From Hybos culiciformis (taxonomy: Eukaryota > Arthropoda > Insecta > Diptera > Hybotidae): a DNA stretch of 64,000 bases. The DNA lies in the NCBI GenBank assembly GCA_964007475.1, contig OZ023274.1, positions 105,943,372 to 106,007,371 of the forward strand, given 5' to 3'. Made by a program: the position numbers and the translations under genes. This document shows positions 12,346-23,790 of the stretch, piece by piece (position 1 is the first letter of the stretch; every line of letters begins with the position of its first letter). The notes under the pieces are model-generated. The model searched no databases. It was not told the origin of the DNA and saw nothing but the letters and a program-made list of their open reading frames with translations.

Positions 12346-14786
12346 TATAACAGACATTCGCATTTGCACATTCGAAACTGCATTCAAAAACTGAACAGCA
12401 TTCAACCTTGAACCACACACAAACTATCGATTGACGAAAGATTTGGATCGAATCTCATTTCCTGTGAGCTTTTACTATACATGTTCACAGACGGAAAATG
12501 CACTTAAAAGTTAAGTAAAAATGGTACCCTAAAAAACAAAATGCTTTATTTTAATAACCAGAAAGAATTTGTTAAAATATAGAAAGAAAGAATTTGTTAA
12601 AATCTAAAAAAGCTTTCTGGCGCGACATCTTTTAGAATTTTATATAAATATCAAAAAAAGCGTTTTGTAGCTGTATTTTTTGTTTTGTAGAGTTGTAGCT
12701 ATAGGAATAATAATAAATTATAAAACAAGTCTAGAAATCAGTAAATGAAATAAAGCAGAAAGTTTCAAAAATGAATTGTAGAAAATACATACAAATAAAT
12801 AAATAAATATTTTTTCAAGTTAAATTAGATTTAAATTTCAAAGCAAACTTTTCATTTTCCAAATTGCCAAAGTTTCATAAAAAAATAAAATACATACATT
12901 GCTACAAAATTTTCAATTAAATAGAATATTTTGGACAAAAGATTCAAAGTTTATATTATTTTCGAAACCTTTTGAAGCTTGTTTCTATCTGCATGAAGCT
13001 TGTTTCTATCTCCAATTGGAATTATTAGAATTGCCCTTCCCGGAAATATTAAAACAAAAATAGTATTGTGATGTGATATTGAAAAATTTTATAAATAAGC
13101 ATGAATTTATATGGAACGAACCGCGGCGCATGGAAATTTCTTAAGTATCTTTTGGTTGTTTCGGCCTATATTTGTGAGAAAACAATCGCAATAATGAATG
13201 TGAATAAGATAAAGATCTCGTATTATGTGGACCTCATAAAGTATTTCGAATGCTATCTAAAATTGATAATATTTCCAAAATTATTAAAAGAATGTTTAAC
13301 AAAATTTACTACGTGTACAAAATCAACAAATTTTTTTTTACTTGTGGTCCGCAGTAAAATTGTTGTGTTTTAATTTGGCTCCTCACTTAAAAAGTATGTG
13401 CACCCATGATCTACATGCATCTAAAACCTATTACCCACCATATTAAAAATTCTTAAAAATTTTTACACGCAATCAAGTTTTGTACCTATATCAAATTAAT
13501 CCAGAGAAATATCTAACCGATCTTCCGGTTTCTCTTTCTAATTAAATGAAAGTTTTTTTTTAAGAAGAGTTTATTTAAAATTTAAAACCAGATAGGCTCA
13601 ATTAAGCATAAAATTTTACGTAGTAAATTTGCACGATTTTTTTTATTTCTTTTTATATATATGTATTTTTTTTTTCTTAAAAAAGAGATAAGTGGCAAGC
13701 GCAGTTGAGTTTTTTCCCACATAATAATAAATACATAATTTCAAGTATCTAAAAACCACTCCAATAAAAAAGTAAGCTTTATAACCAGTCCTTATTTTTC
13801 GTATATTATTCGTTTACCAAGTTTTGATCTTATCCGTAACTTAAAAATTAAATTATGTTCTCGAATATAATAAACTATTGAAATTGGTCAATCACCTTTT
13901 AATTTGAAATTTTTATTATTATATGAGTATTTTGCATTCGATTTTGTTATTTTCCAAGTTTAAAAACAAATTTTTATGTATATTTTTATACATTTGTTAT
14001 AAGGGCAATATAATATAGAAACTGTTAATATTTTTTGACATATTACATATACATATAAATTCTTAAATAGTAAAAAAAAATATTTTTTTCCATTGGTATA
14101 TAGTTTATTACTCAATTTTTCACGTCATAATATCTAGTAATAAAGCATTAAGAATTGATTTTATGTTTGTAAAAAAAATTACTTTTGTTTTAAATTGATG
14201 GTTTGATAATTTCACCTCAGATAAATCTAAACATGTAATATTCAAATTTGGTAACTATGTCGAGAAAAAATTATATAGAAAATACTACTGAGATATAAAT
14301 AACTGACCTTAACAGATTGTAATAGTTGATTGTTTGTCCTATTTTCAAAGTTTTGATATTAAATATTCAAAAACATACAATACAAAACCCACAAACTTAA
14401 ATTACATTTACATATTACAACATTTACATATTTAAAAAAAATAGTTTTAGCTCTTCTAAAAATTTCAGATATAGATATAATACTTTCGCTTAAGTTAACT
14501 ATATAGTAAATTCGTATTTTTTCTTCACATTTTAGCATTGTTAAAGATATTTAAAGCTCAAATTTCTCTTCAATAAATAAACTAAAAATACAATTTATTT
14601 TTATTGAATATAAGTTGATCTCCTAATAAAAAGCTGTGTTAGTTAAAAGTTAATAATCGTTTGGTTAAAATGTTGTGAACCATCATCGGCTGTTTATTTA
14701 TTCAAAAGTTTCAATTAAAATATTTCGCAAAAACAAGTTTTTTTCATATTCCGTGCTTCAAATATTTCTTAACCATAAAATAAAAT
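12346..14786. other. Intergenic DNA without a supported gene
   Basis: Mostly AT-rich. Two patches are less AT-rich: 12346-12480, next to the foldback element and perhaps part of it, and 13101-13260, which opens a 90-codon ORF with no recognised domain. A direct duplication of gaagcttgtttctatct occurs near 12974-13010. Confidence 0.45.
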
Positions 14787-15041
14787 ATGAAAATATTTTC
14801 AAATATCATTTTACTTTGTTTATTAATAGTAATATCAGAGCAGAAACCACAAAATTTAACCAATAGACAAGATCGAAATCTTCAAAATTTAAGGCCTGAG
14901 GTTCAAGAAATTAATGGATTTGATCCAGGAAAAACTGTAAGCGAGTCTATCGTTGTCAGTTCAAATGTTTTATATATAAAACCTGAAACAAAGCCTCCAG
15001 AACGACATCGCGTACAAAAACGAGAAATATTGGAAAATTAA
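14787..15041 (+). CDS. Small secreted protein candidate, 84 residues
   Basis: An ATG-started ORF with a typical signal peptide: Lys at position 2, then a hydrophobic core (IILLCLLIVI) and a likely cleavage near Ser17-Glu18. The mature part is about 65 residues, polar, with no cysteine, rich in Asn, Gln, Glu and Pro, and ends in a basic VQKRE stretch that could be a prohormone-type cleavage site. A possible poly(A) signal (AATAAA, 15104-15109) lies 63 bp after the stop. No family is recognised. The signal peptide, followed by polar sequence unlike random AT-rich translation, supports a real gene. It could be a neuropeptide-like, salivary or reproductive secreted protein, which is speculation. 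No introns are evident. Confidence 0.5.
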   Translation: MKIFSNIILLCLLIVISEQKPQNLTNRQDRNLQNLRPEVQEINGFDPGKTVSESIVVSSNVLYIKPETKPPERHRVQKREILEN

Positions 15042-16393
15042 AAAAATAACTATGACACCATTATATAAGCGAAACACAATTATTAAATATATTATTTTAG
15101 AAAAATAAAAACCGATATCATTAATGTGATAGATTTATTTAAAGGTATTGAACATGAATTTAATTATTTTCTTTTTTATTATACTAGATATGTGCATAGA
15201 TACATATAAATACATATGAATACATCAATAAAAATTTTTGATTTTTAAATTATTTATACATTTTGTAGATATCCCAAGTAAGTTTGGAAACATAGAATAC
15301 ATTATTATATAACTCGAGAAAAACAAGCTTGAATTTAAAATCTATAGGAGCTTCTTCTGAAAACTTTTTATCTAACCCTCGACTATAGACTTACTTAGGT
15401 TCTAGAATTTTCGTGATAAATTGTTTTTTAAAACTAACTAAAATACATATATTACACAATATATATTTACAATTAATTCGAGTCACGGAAGACGCTAAGA
15501 CAGGGCGTTTGACACGACCACACATGTTATTATAGCGTGTACGTAACATATGTATACTTTTTTTTTAATTTTTTATTGTTAAAACAAATTAGAATTTTTC
15601 TTTTTCAAAATATGCATTCCCTTGTTGCCTTCTTTTTAACTTAAAGGGAATATACTGCAATTATGGGTTCTAAAGCTAGAATCCCTCAACCTTTTTAGAT
15701 CCAAACGCGTACAAACGAGATCCATACACTTTATTTATTGTTAGAAGCAGTGTTCAGATTCGAAAGTATTACGAACCATTTCTCTAAAACTAAATTGAAT
15801 AAATCTCAACACATATTTAGAAAACTTAAAAATTTGTAAATTGAAAATTGTTTTGAAATAACTAAATGTTCATTCTTATAAAAAAAATATAAAAACACCT
15901 GTGCTGCGTCAAAGAAAAAAAATATCCACCTCTGCGTCTATACACCTACGTCTGACAAACTTTGACTTTAGAATAATTATAAATAAACAGAGAAATTACA
16001 TTATAAGAGAGGTTTAATTATAGAATTAGTTAATTTCACAAACAAGTTACTTTTCAATGCCATTTTATGCGAAAAGAATTAAATAGTTGTATCCAGTTAT
16101 AAAAAAAATTAATATGGTTCAAATTGTAGAACAAAACCATTTTATGAATATTGAATTTATCTGTCGGATATGCGGGATATGTATGTACATTTTGATAATT
16201 TTTCAAGAATCGCAAAATAAACTAAAGATTCTATGTGAAAAATATTATTTGGGTTCATTTACGATTGAAAAGAGCATCAATATATAAAATTTATACTTTT
16301 ATTTAATATTATTAAAATTATGGCAATTACGTACATATCTTTTCCAACTCTTTTATAAGTACAGAACAAAAAAGTTTGCACCAAAATTTTTAT
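15042..16393. other. Intergenic DNA, nothing firm
   Basis: AT-rich with two less AT-rich patches, 15480-15550 and 15895-15965. Neither contains a recognisable ORF or RNA. The ORF at 16087-16287 has no feature of a real protein. Confidence 0.4.
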
Positions 16394-16724
16394 TCAAAAA
16401 ATAATTTCGTAAATAAAATTACGAGTTTCTTCAAATTGTTCAGGTAGGTATTTATAAAATTCATTTTCATCAATGTCTCGATTTGGATCTCATCTATTGC
16501 CTTTAAAAAATTTGTCGAAATATTTTTTTTTAATTGGGGGTACTTTTGGCATTGTTGCGGTCATAGATTGGCGGGCCGTACAACTTATTAAATGCCAGTT
16601 CTGAATTTAATTCATAAAAGTAATCCGTTAAATTGTTATTAAACTTTAATGAATTTAAACTATTTAAAGATATTCCATGGAGAGCTATGATTTGTTTTTC
16701 ATTATACTTAGGAATATTAATCAA
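16394..16724 (-). pseudogene. Possible decayed small gene (frameshift plus internal stop)
   Basis: A minus-strand ORF (16724-16530) reads about 64 residues with a non-random composition (for example DYFYELNSELAFNKLYGPP) and then hits TAA. If the frame is shifted by one base close to that stop, reading continues for about 48 codons to TGA at 16394-16396, interrupted by one in-frame TGA after KGNR. That second part is rich in acidic and aromatic residues (DIDENEFYKYLPEQFEETR). Two adjoining coding-like segments in different frames suggest a recently broken gene or a sequencing error. There is no ATG at the start, so an upstream exon may be missing. No family is recognised, and chance reading in AT-rich DNA is possible. 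Confidence 0.3.
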
Positions 16725-17323
16725 AATTATTATTTATTGGTGATTTTTTACCTTGTTTACAAACACAACATCTAAATGTATATGTTCAAATACTTTTAAT
16801 ATCTAAAGAAGATATATTTTTCTTACAAATTATTGCCGCTATTAAATTATGTCTATAGTAAAATTATTTTGAAACCAATAAAATTATTATATTATATTTA
16901 GCAATATAAATCTTAATTTCAATTACACCTATAATAAAGATGAAATTTCATTTTTAATTCAAAATACCTATTATTAAAATAAAAAAAAATGGTTTATCAA
17001 TAGAAAAACTTTCACTCTTATTTCTATTAGCGTTAATTAAAATGAATTCTGCGAAATGATTTAATTTATTCAAAAAATGTTATTCTAAAAATATTTCTTT
17101 TTATAAGTTTGCTGTGACAAATAACGCTTCCTTTTTATATTTTTTATTATTCTTGAATTATCAAAAAAAAAAAAAATCTCATTAAAAATAATAACACATA
17201 ATGAATTGCAGATATATTTTATTTTAACATCATGACAGAGTATCAATTTTAATATTAACTTTTTTTTAATATAATCGACTACATTACATCACTGTACGTA
17301 ACAACATGTGTAGAACCCTACCT
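16725..17323. other. AT-rich intergenic DNA, nothing recognised
   Basis: Homopolymer-rich sequence with no coding, RNA or repeat signal that I could support. Confidence 0.45.
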
Positions 17324-17448
17324 AAAGCGCAATTTAAAGGTAGTACTACAGGTCGGGTAAAATTTGCTGCGGAATTTTTCTCCGATAAAATTTTATATAA
17401 AGAAACCTATTTTACCCGATCTGTTGTACTACCTATAAATTGCGCTTA
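17324..17448. repeat. 125-bp inverted repeat / hairpin (39-bp arms)
   Basis: The left arm (17324-17362) contains gcgcaatttaaaggtagta and ends in gggtaaaa. The right arm (17410-17448) is its near-exact reverse complement, with ttttaccc at its start and attgcgctt at its end. The loop is about 47 bp. Arms of this length with few mismatches suggest a very short MITE or a foldable transcript. No target duplication is clear. The size also falls within the range of microRNA precursors, but the stem is longer than usual. Confidence 0.65.
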
Positions 17449-17767
17449 AACATATATTGGATGTAAAAACTTCGTATGTATGTAATTATAAGTATATAGA
17501 TCATTTTGTCAAAATTAATTTATTTGAAAAAAAAAGTCATGTGTATTATGTACATGTATTTTTCCTAAGGGCTTAACAAAACCACATCGATTTTTTTTTT
17601 AATAGCCACTATACAGAAAATTTTCTGTCACGTTAGGATAAAAACTCCTGTCTTGAATCACAATGTTTCATTTCAATATAAATATTCAATTTAAAATAAT
17701 ATAGTTAAAATTTGTAATTTATAATATAAAATTTAATTTATAGTAAAAAAATCATATTAAATTAAAT

Positions 17768-18040
17768 ATGAAACCTATTATTTTTGTTTTAATATTTACA
17801 ATAATATTAACTGTTGTTAAATGTAATCAAACCATTCAAATTGATATGGAACCCACAATGGAAAACAATAAAGGTCATCAACGGTTAACTTCGATTGGTC
17901 GTAAAAAAGGTTCTGCAACACCCAATAAAGATTGGTGCAAATTATCTTGCATAAGTAAAGGAAAATATTCTGGCGGTTTTGTAATTGGAATTACATGTTA
18001 TTGTGATTTAAAAAGTGCTATTAAGCATGGGAAGAAATAA
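17768..18040 (+). CDS. Small secreted protein candidate, 90 residues, with a four-cysteine defensin-like tail
   Basis: An ATG-started ORF with a clear signal peptide (basic start, hydrophobic IIFVLIFTIILTVV, likely cleavage after Lys-Cys near residue 19). A basic middle section follows, with an RKK site that could be a propeptide cleavage. The C-terminal 35 residues hold four cysteines arranged C-x3-C ... GG ... C-x-C (WCKLSC, then KYSGGF, then TCYCD). This spacing resembles the C-terminal half of insect defensins and other CS-alpha-beta peptides. The cysteines normally called C1 and C4, which pair with each other, are both missing; the GG is followed by Phe where C4 would be. It would fit an antimicrobial-like or other secreted peptide with two disulfides. 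The family assignment is inference from spacing only. No intron is needed. Confidence 0.5.
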   Translation: MKPIIFVLIFTIILTVVKCNQTIQIDMEPTMENNKGHQRLTSIGRKKGSATPNKDWCKLSCISKGKYSGGFVIGITCYCDLKSAIKHGKK

Positions 18041-20092
18041 TAGTTAAAAGAAAAATTATAATATTATTTTATAATCAATATTTTTAGCTTTATTTATTTA
18101 TGTGTTTTTATATCAACATAGTTATAATAATTAGGTTTTTTAGTAAATAAGTAAAATATTTAATATTTTTAAATAGTAATAATATTGTCAAAGATTATCG
18201 CTGTTAATGTTAATATCCTGTATAATTTTTAACCATCAATAATTAATGATTGACCATTAAACGATTTGAATGATTAAATGAATTTAATTTCTTAAGCATA
18301 TACCTGTATATATTTTTTTTAATTTAAATTCTAAAATATCGGTTAGACTAACTGAACCTAATAAACTATTACTCAAAAATCAAGCAACAATCCTATATAC
18401 TTTTTTTGTTTTTATCTTATTGAAAAGTACAAGTCTTTTGTGTATCGTTACTGAGGACTTTTAGTTTTTTACCTTTTTGTAGACGTTCCAGGTAGTTTTC
18501 TCAGATATCTTTCCAAACCCAAAAATTCTTAAAAATGTGGAACCTAGTTTAACCTATTTTAATTTATTTTTTTGAGTAGGTTACATCGTCATGAAAAACA
18601 ATTTGTAATTTATATCAGGATGAGTTGAAATATTATTCAGTAACAGCAGCAGCAGAGCCAAGAAAATAATAATTACAAAATGTGCATCTGAAAAATTTAT
18701 GAAAACTTTCATTGGCTTTATTTGTCATTTACATTACACAAAAGTTTTTCGAAATATTTTCGATGAATTTTGTACTACAAACTTTTCTGTTTTTAATTTT
18801 TTTTTTTCGAAATAATGATTTTTCTAACCGCCGTTTTAAAATTTAAAATCAAACAGTTTTCATTATTGTTATCATTATTGTTTCATTATTCATTATTGTA
18901 GAGTTTCTCTTTAAAAAGAGTACATCTATTTATAAAAAACAGAATGTATCTTTAAAAAATGAATAATTTAGTATAGTTAATCTATTCCCAAATTTTAATT
19001 TTTAGTAAGCTTAAGATCAAAAATGAAAAAATGGACTTAATTAAATGTTCGTTCTTCCTTAAGTCATACGTCCACAACTTATAATTCTGAAATGCTAAAT
19101 TGATCATTTCACTTTCATTCCAGGTTTCGGAGCTAGCGCTTATAAGCTTAAGAGATTTATATATATTTTAAATATTTTTTAAGGTTTTTTTTGTACTCTT
19201 AACTGTAAAGATACATACCGAATAAATTGAAATTCTAATTACTACATTATTAAGAATTAAGATGAATTAAAAATTAAATTTTACTTAAGTTCAAGTTCTA
19301 AAGTATTAGGGACTTAGCCTTGTTTTCATGAGGCCAAATAATTTAATAATTCAGTAGCCTGAACAACAACATTTTAGTCGAAGTTTAGTTTATATTGATT
19401 TCATTTTACTGTATTTTTTATGTTTATACCTTGTTGTTCATCTTGCAAATATACTACCTACTAATGTAGTTATAATTTAGTGTGCTTTGAAGTGAGAACA
19501 ATTTTTGGTGAGTTGGTTACTAATTATTGGCACTGAACTAAATTAATTACTTGGGCACATGCAAAAAAAGCTTTAGAAACAAAAATACTTTAATTCGCTG
19601 AAGACTTTGAGACTTTGCGCAGCTTATATATATTTATATAATTTTATCTATGAAATGAAAACTTAATACTTAGTCTTATAATTTGATATACGTATTCATA
19701 TTTAATTTTAGGCAGAAAAAAATAGGAATTTATACGGTATAATTTCAAACGTAGACATCAAACAAAACCTATAATTATAATTCCATCATAAACTCAAAGA
19801 ATTTTTTAACAATACTAATTACCAACAAACTCCACCATATCTTTCTTTCGAAATGTTAACAAAAGTAAGATATACTTAGGTATTATTATTTTTTCATGTC
19901 GCAAATGATTTTATAACATCCCAGATTTCTTCAAGTTGACAAAACTCAAAATGAATTTTCGTAGTATAAAAATAAATAATAAAATATAACATAAATGTAT
20001 TAAAAAAGATTTAATAATCATCCTCTGAATTAGTTTTAGTTTATTACGAGTAAAATTGTTGGATTCGATAATATTAGATATATACTGTCGTT
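18041..20092. other. Intergenic DNA with one dispersed short repeat
   Basis: AT-rich. A short CAG run lies near 18643-18657. The segment 19353-19379 (with tgaacaacaacattttagtc) recurs at 53088-53114 on the same strand. No gene is supported. Confidence 0.45.
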
Positions 20093-20126
20093 AGACAGGC
20101 TCTCATTATATAATGAGAGTCTGTCT
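20093..20126. repeat. 34-bp near-perfect palindrome
   Basis: The 17-bp arms agacaggctctcattat and ataatgagagtctgtct are reverse complements with one G/A difference and no spacer. A palindrome without a loop could form a cruciform or be a dimeric protein-binding site. It is unsuitable as a microRNA precursor. No flanking gene explains it. Confidence 0.7.
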
Positions 20127-20231
20127 GGTTTTACTCACTTTTTAAGAACCAACCAATAAATGTTTGAATAATATCAATATCATTTTAGAAGCATTGAATC
20201 CTTAATTTTAAAAATTGGAAGTTACGTAATA

Positions 20232-20450
20232 TTAATATGGAATAACAAATCCTTGCATTCTTATTTTCTTCTTGTGTTTTTTATAACCAAAAATTTTATA
20301 AATACCACCACAAAATCCTTGGTTTTTAAAAAAATTATTGTAGGTAATTGATTTTACTAAAAGTGAAGGTGCATTTTGACGAGCTCGCGCAGATAAAGTT
20401 TTAAGCGCGTGGTAGCAATTGATGAAATCACAAAAAAAATTAAATTGCAT
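20232..20450 (-). CDS. Unassigned small ORF, 72 residues
   Basis: An ATG-started ORF on the minus strand that stands out from its surroundings. The DNA is locally less AT-rich, and the product has a biased, protein-like composition: a basic amphipathic stretch (HALKTLSARARQNAPSLLVK), then a Gly/Tyr/Lys-rich end (CGGIYKIFGYKKHKKK, final residues QGFVIPY). The Arg/Ala/Ser stretch could act as a mitochondrial presequence, which is speculation. A CAG just upstream of the ATG could be a splice acceptor, so this may be the last exon of a longer gene. The nearest recognised neighbour is Pox neuro, about 3.3 kb away on the same strand. No family is recognised. Confidence 0.35.
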   Translation of the reverse strand: MQFNFFCDFINCYHALKTLSARARQNAPSLLVKSITYNNFFKNQGFCGGIYKIFGYKKHKKKIRMQGFVIPY

Positions 20451-20462
20451 TAAAACCTGCAC

Positions 20463-22789
20463 GATTAATGATTGACACAGTCATTGGTGGTTAATTTTGC
20501 TAATGCATTTTAGCAGGTGATATAATTTTTGTAACTATAATTATTATGTTATTATTTTACTACACAAATATGTGTTCTTATTTGTGGCGAACATATATTT
20601 AGTTATAAATAATTTCTACGTTTCAATAACAATCAAAATAAATGTAACTATTTATGTATTTGACAAAGAAAATATAAGAAAATTAAAATTCGATTCGGTA
20701 ATGAGGTATTCTCTTATTAATTTTATTGTAATTATAGAATCACTAAATTATAATAATAATGTTTGTTATATATAGAGAATCACAGATTGGGCCTCGGGTA
20801 ATAGTCGCATTTTATAGTAAATTTAATCATAACTTTATGATTTTGATCAATTCAATGAATATTCTTTGTAAAATGATGTAGGTACTTTTAGTTTAAAGCC
20901 CAAAAACTTTCATAAAAGGGATCAAACTAAGACAAAAAGGCTACATAATACGCTGAAAATAAATCCCATAATATTACGATCGCTTTAATATTATATTACC
21001 GGATGAAAAATCATAATTATGTGATTTTCCCATGCAACGATTTTTTCTTACACCTTCATGTTTCATGTCATCTTTTTATCTATAAAATTTTCTACAAACA
21101 ACCATTATTGTTGGCATTGATTTTTTTTTTTTGCAGTTTTTCGATTTATTTATTCCTTCAGGTATGTTCAAACAAAGATTATTATTACAAATGCTTAATA
21201 AATTAGTTTAAATTAAAAACATAAGATTTTTGGATCAACTTTTTTTAGATAAGGCAAAGTTTGGGTTCATAAACCGAAAAAAGTGGATTATCCATACCGG
21301 TAATTACGATAATACTCAATTGCTATTTTCTAAAAAATTATAAGTATAAGGTTTAACTTTATGACCTTTAGCTTTATAAAACACTATAAAATGATTTAAG
21401 TAGCGTCAATGATATACATTTTTATATACTTGTTATTCAATTTGCAAATAGTCATAAAATCAATTGCCGTAATTATCGTAGGCATCATCATCATTATTTT
21501 TGGCACCGTTCAATTAATAAAAAAGGTTTGAAGCACATGCATGAGATGAAGTAAAGCAATATATTTCTTTATTTTTTTTTTTTTGATTGATTTGTGATAA
21601 CTTTGACTCACATATTTTTTTCCTTACCTTACAATTTTAAATAATATTCTCACACTAACTGATTTGGTGTTTTAAAGTGAAAAAGTAAAACAATAGCAAA
21701 TGCAAGTTTGTCAACACTATTTATACTTAATCAAGGATATTTCAAATAAGGTCATTACTATATTTATGTTTTTTTTTCACACATAACCATTAACAAAAAA
21801 TCGTTAAAAATAATGGTTAATGATAATGATTTAGAAATTTTTGTCTGTACACTTAAAACAGAATAACATCAATTAATAATCTTAAAATAGCGTGATAGAG
21901 AATTTAATGAAAATTTTAATATTGTATGTATGTAAAAAAATAAAAGTTCTATATCTATTATAGTAATCAATGAATCAATTCGTTCAGCTGATCAATTCTT
22001 TTATTTGTGAGAAAAAATTATAATATTGTAGCAAATATTAATATAAGTATTTTTAAATATGTATTAATCATATTATAATTAAAGGTTAACTTATTTTTTG
22101 AACTTATGTTCTTTAAGCAAAGAAAAAATCAACCAAATGTGTATTTTTTTTTCTTTAAATCCAAAGATGAGTTTACGAGTTTACTCTTTTTCAAGGCTTT
22201 TATTAAAATTTAATGGATCACCATTAAATTAGCAAATTAATTTTTTACATAATTTTTGTTTCCTGATTTTATGTCTCATTTACATATGTATTTTAAAATT
22301 GTTCTTAATGAAAATAATGCGGTTAGTTTTTTAGCACTGCGAGTTTGAGCTTAATACTATGCCTATAAACAAAAATTAAACAATAATACTGTGATCTTTT
22401 TAGGTACATTCCTACATTATACACTTATTATATTACACTATTTAATTTAGATGATTTATTTGTCTATCCCTTTTAGTCTACCAAATGGATTCATAAAGCA
22501 GATAGATTGATTAAGTGTAGTTAAGTGAAACAAATGAATATTCACGTTAATCATATTTATCAATATAAAATAAATACCTAAAATTATTTGACACTTTGAT
22601 CTCACGAGGACTAATTTAATTTAACGCCTGGTTTTAACATTAAAAATTAGTGTTCGCCAATCTTGACATTGATTCTGGAAATATAACGAACTAATTCTTT
22701 GCGAAGCTGTCTAAAATCATGTTAAATATGTATATCTAGCAACAGAAATTTATAAAAAAACAATTGGAGTGAATTAGTATTTGCAGCCC
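20463..22789. other. AT-rich intergenic DNA, nothing recognised
   Basis: Only short ORFs without protein character. A 67-codon ORF (21003-21206) is mostly hydrophobic low-complexity sequence and is not supported. Confidence 0.45.
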
Positions 22790-22816
22790 TTATACGACTA
22801 GCGCATAGTCGTATAA
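22790..22816. repeat. 27-nt perfect hairpin (11-bp arms, 5-nt loop)
   Basis: Ttatacgacta (22790-22800), loop gcgca, tagtcgtataa (22806-22816). The stem is perfect. It is not followed by a T-run that would matter in this eukaryotic setting, and no host gene is near. It could be a binding site or the remnant of a transposon end. Confidence 0.65.
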
Positions 22817-23580
22817 TAAAAAGAATTAAGCATAATGTTAAAAAATTCAAAAATAATTTATGAAAATAAAAGAAAAAGATTTTTGTTTTAAATTATTTTA
22901 GTTACACAAAAAAGGAGTGATTTCAGAAAGTTTTATTTTTTTCTGTGCTCCCTTTTTTTAATATGTTTATTTCATTTCTCATCAACTGAAGCGTTAAGGT
23001 AATCCGGTAACAGTTTATTATAAACATACTTTTTGTTCACGCCCAACAATAAAAGTTTTTGTTGTAATAGGTTTTTTAGAAATTATAATCGATACTATTA
23101 CCACATTTTATGTGTATCTTTATATATTAAATCCCTTTCTTACTTATTCTCTCATATTTTAATGTCGAAACGTATGTATTTTATTGTTTATTATACCCAA
23201 AGTTCAAGGATTTTATTCACCCCAAATTTGATTTCAAAGCAAATATTGTGATAATCCTTATCAAAAAAAATAAGATTACAAGTACTTGACATTAGAATTT
23301 ACAATAAGATAAGTGCTTGTGCATTTTTAATTTACATAATCTGATTTGAATTGTGTAAGGTATTCAAAAATTAACTTAGGGATTTTAAAATTGTAAATGC
23401 ATTGTAGAGTCATATTTTGTTCAGGTATAATAGTGATTTTTCAATAATATAATGTGCTTTCCGTTTTTTTATATTTTATTCGTATGGTGAAATTTATTGT
23501 AATGGGCTGAAAAATTAAAAAATTCTTGTCTGCACAAAAAATTATTGATTAAATGAATTATATTGCTTAAATTTTTAGAC
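22817..23580. other. AT-rich intergenic DNA, nothing recognised
   Basis: No supported ORF, RNA or repeat in this stretch, which runs up to the expected Pox neuro 3' end. Confidence 0.45.
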
Positions 23581-23790
23581 TTTATTATCCTTCTTAATGG
23601 AATTTGTACATTTCTAACTTAAATTCGTAGCTAATACATACTTACTAATTATATTTATTACATTGAAAATAAATTAACATAATAACCCTGTCTTTTAAAG
23701 AAAAATTTTGTATTCTCACACTATTAACACACTTATATAGTACATAATTCATAAGCTCTATATTCCTACTTTGTAGGCAAATAAATTGAC
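23581..23790 (-). other. Poxn: Poxn 3' UTR (approximate)
   Basis: Downstream of the TAA stop on the minus strand. AATAAA signals on that strand lie at 23659-23654 and 23586-23581. Either could define the transcript end, so the far boundary is approximate. Confidence 0.45.

Noticed and set aside
13101..13373. Plus-strand 90-codon ORF in a less AT-rich patch
   Set aside because: No domain, no signal peptide, and the second half is AT-driven low-complexity sequence.
20093..20126. Palindrome as a microRNA precursor
   Set aside because: The stem is too short and has no loop.
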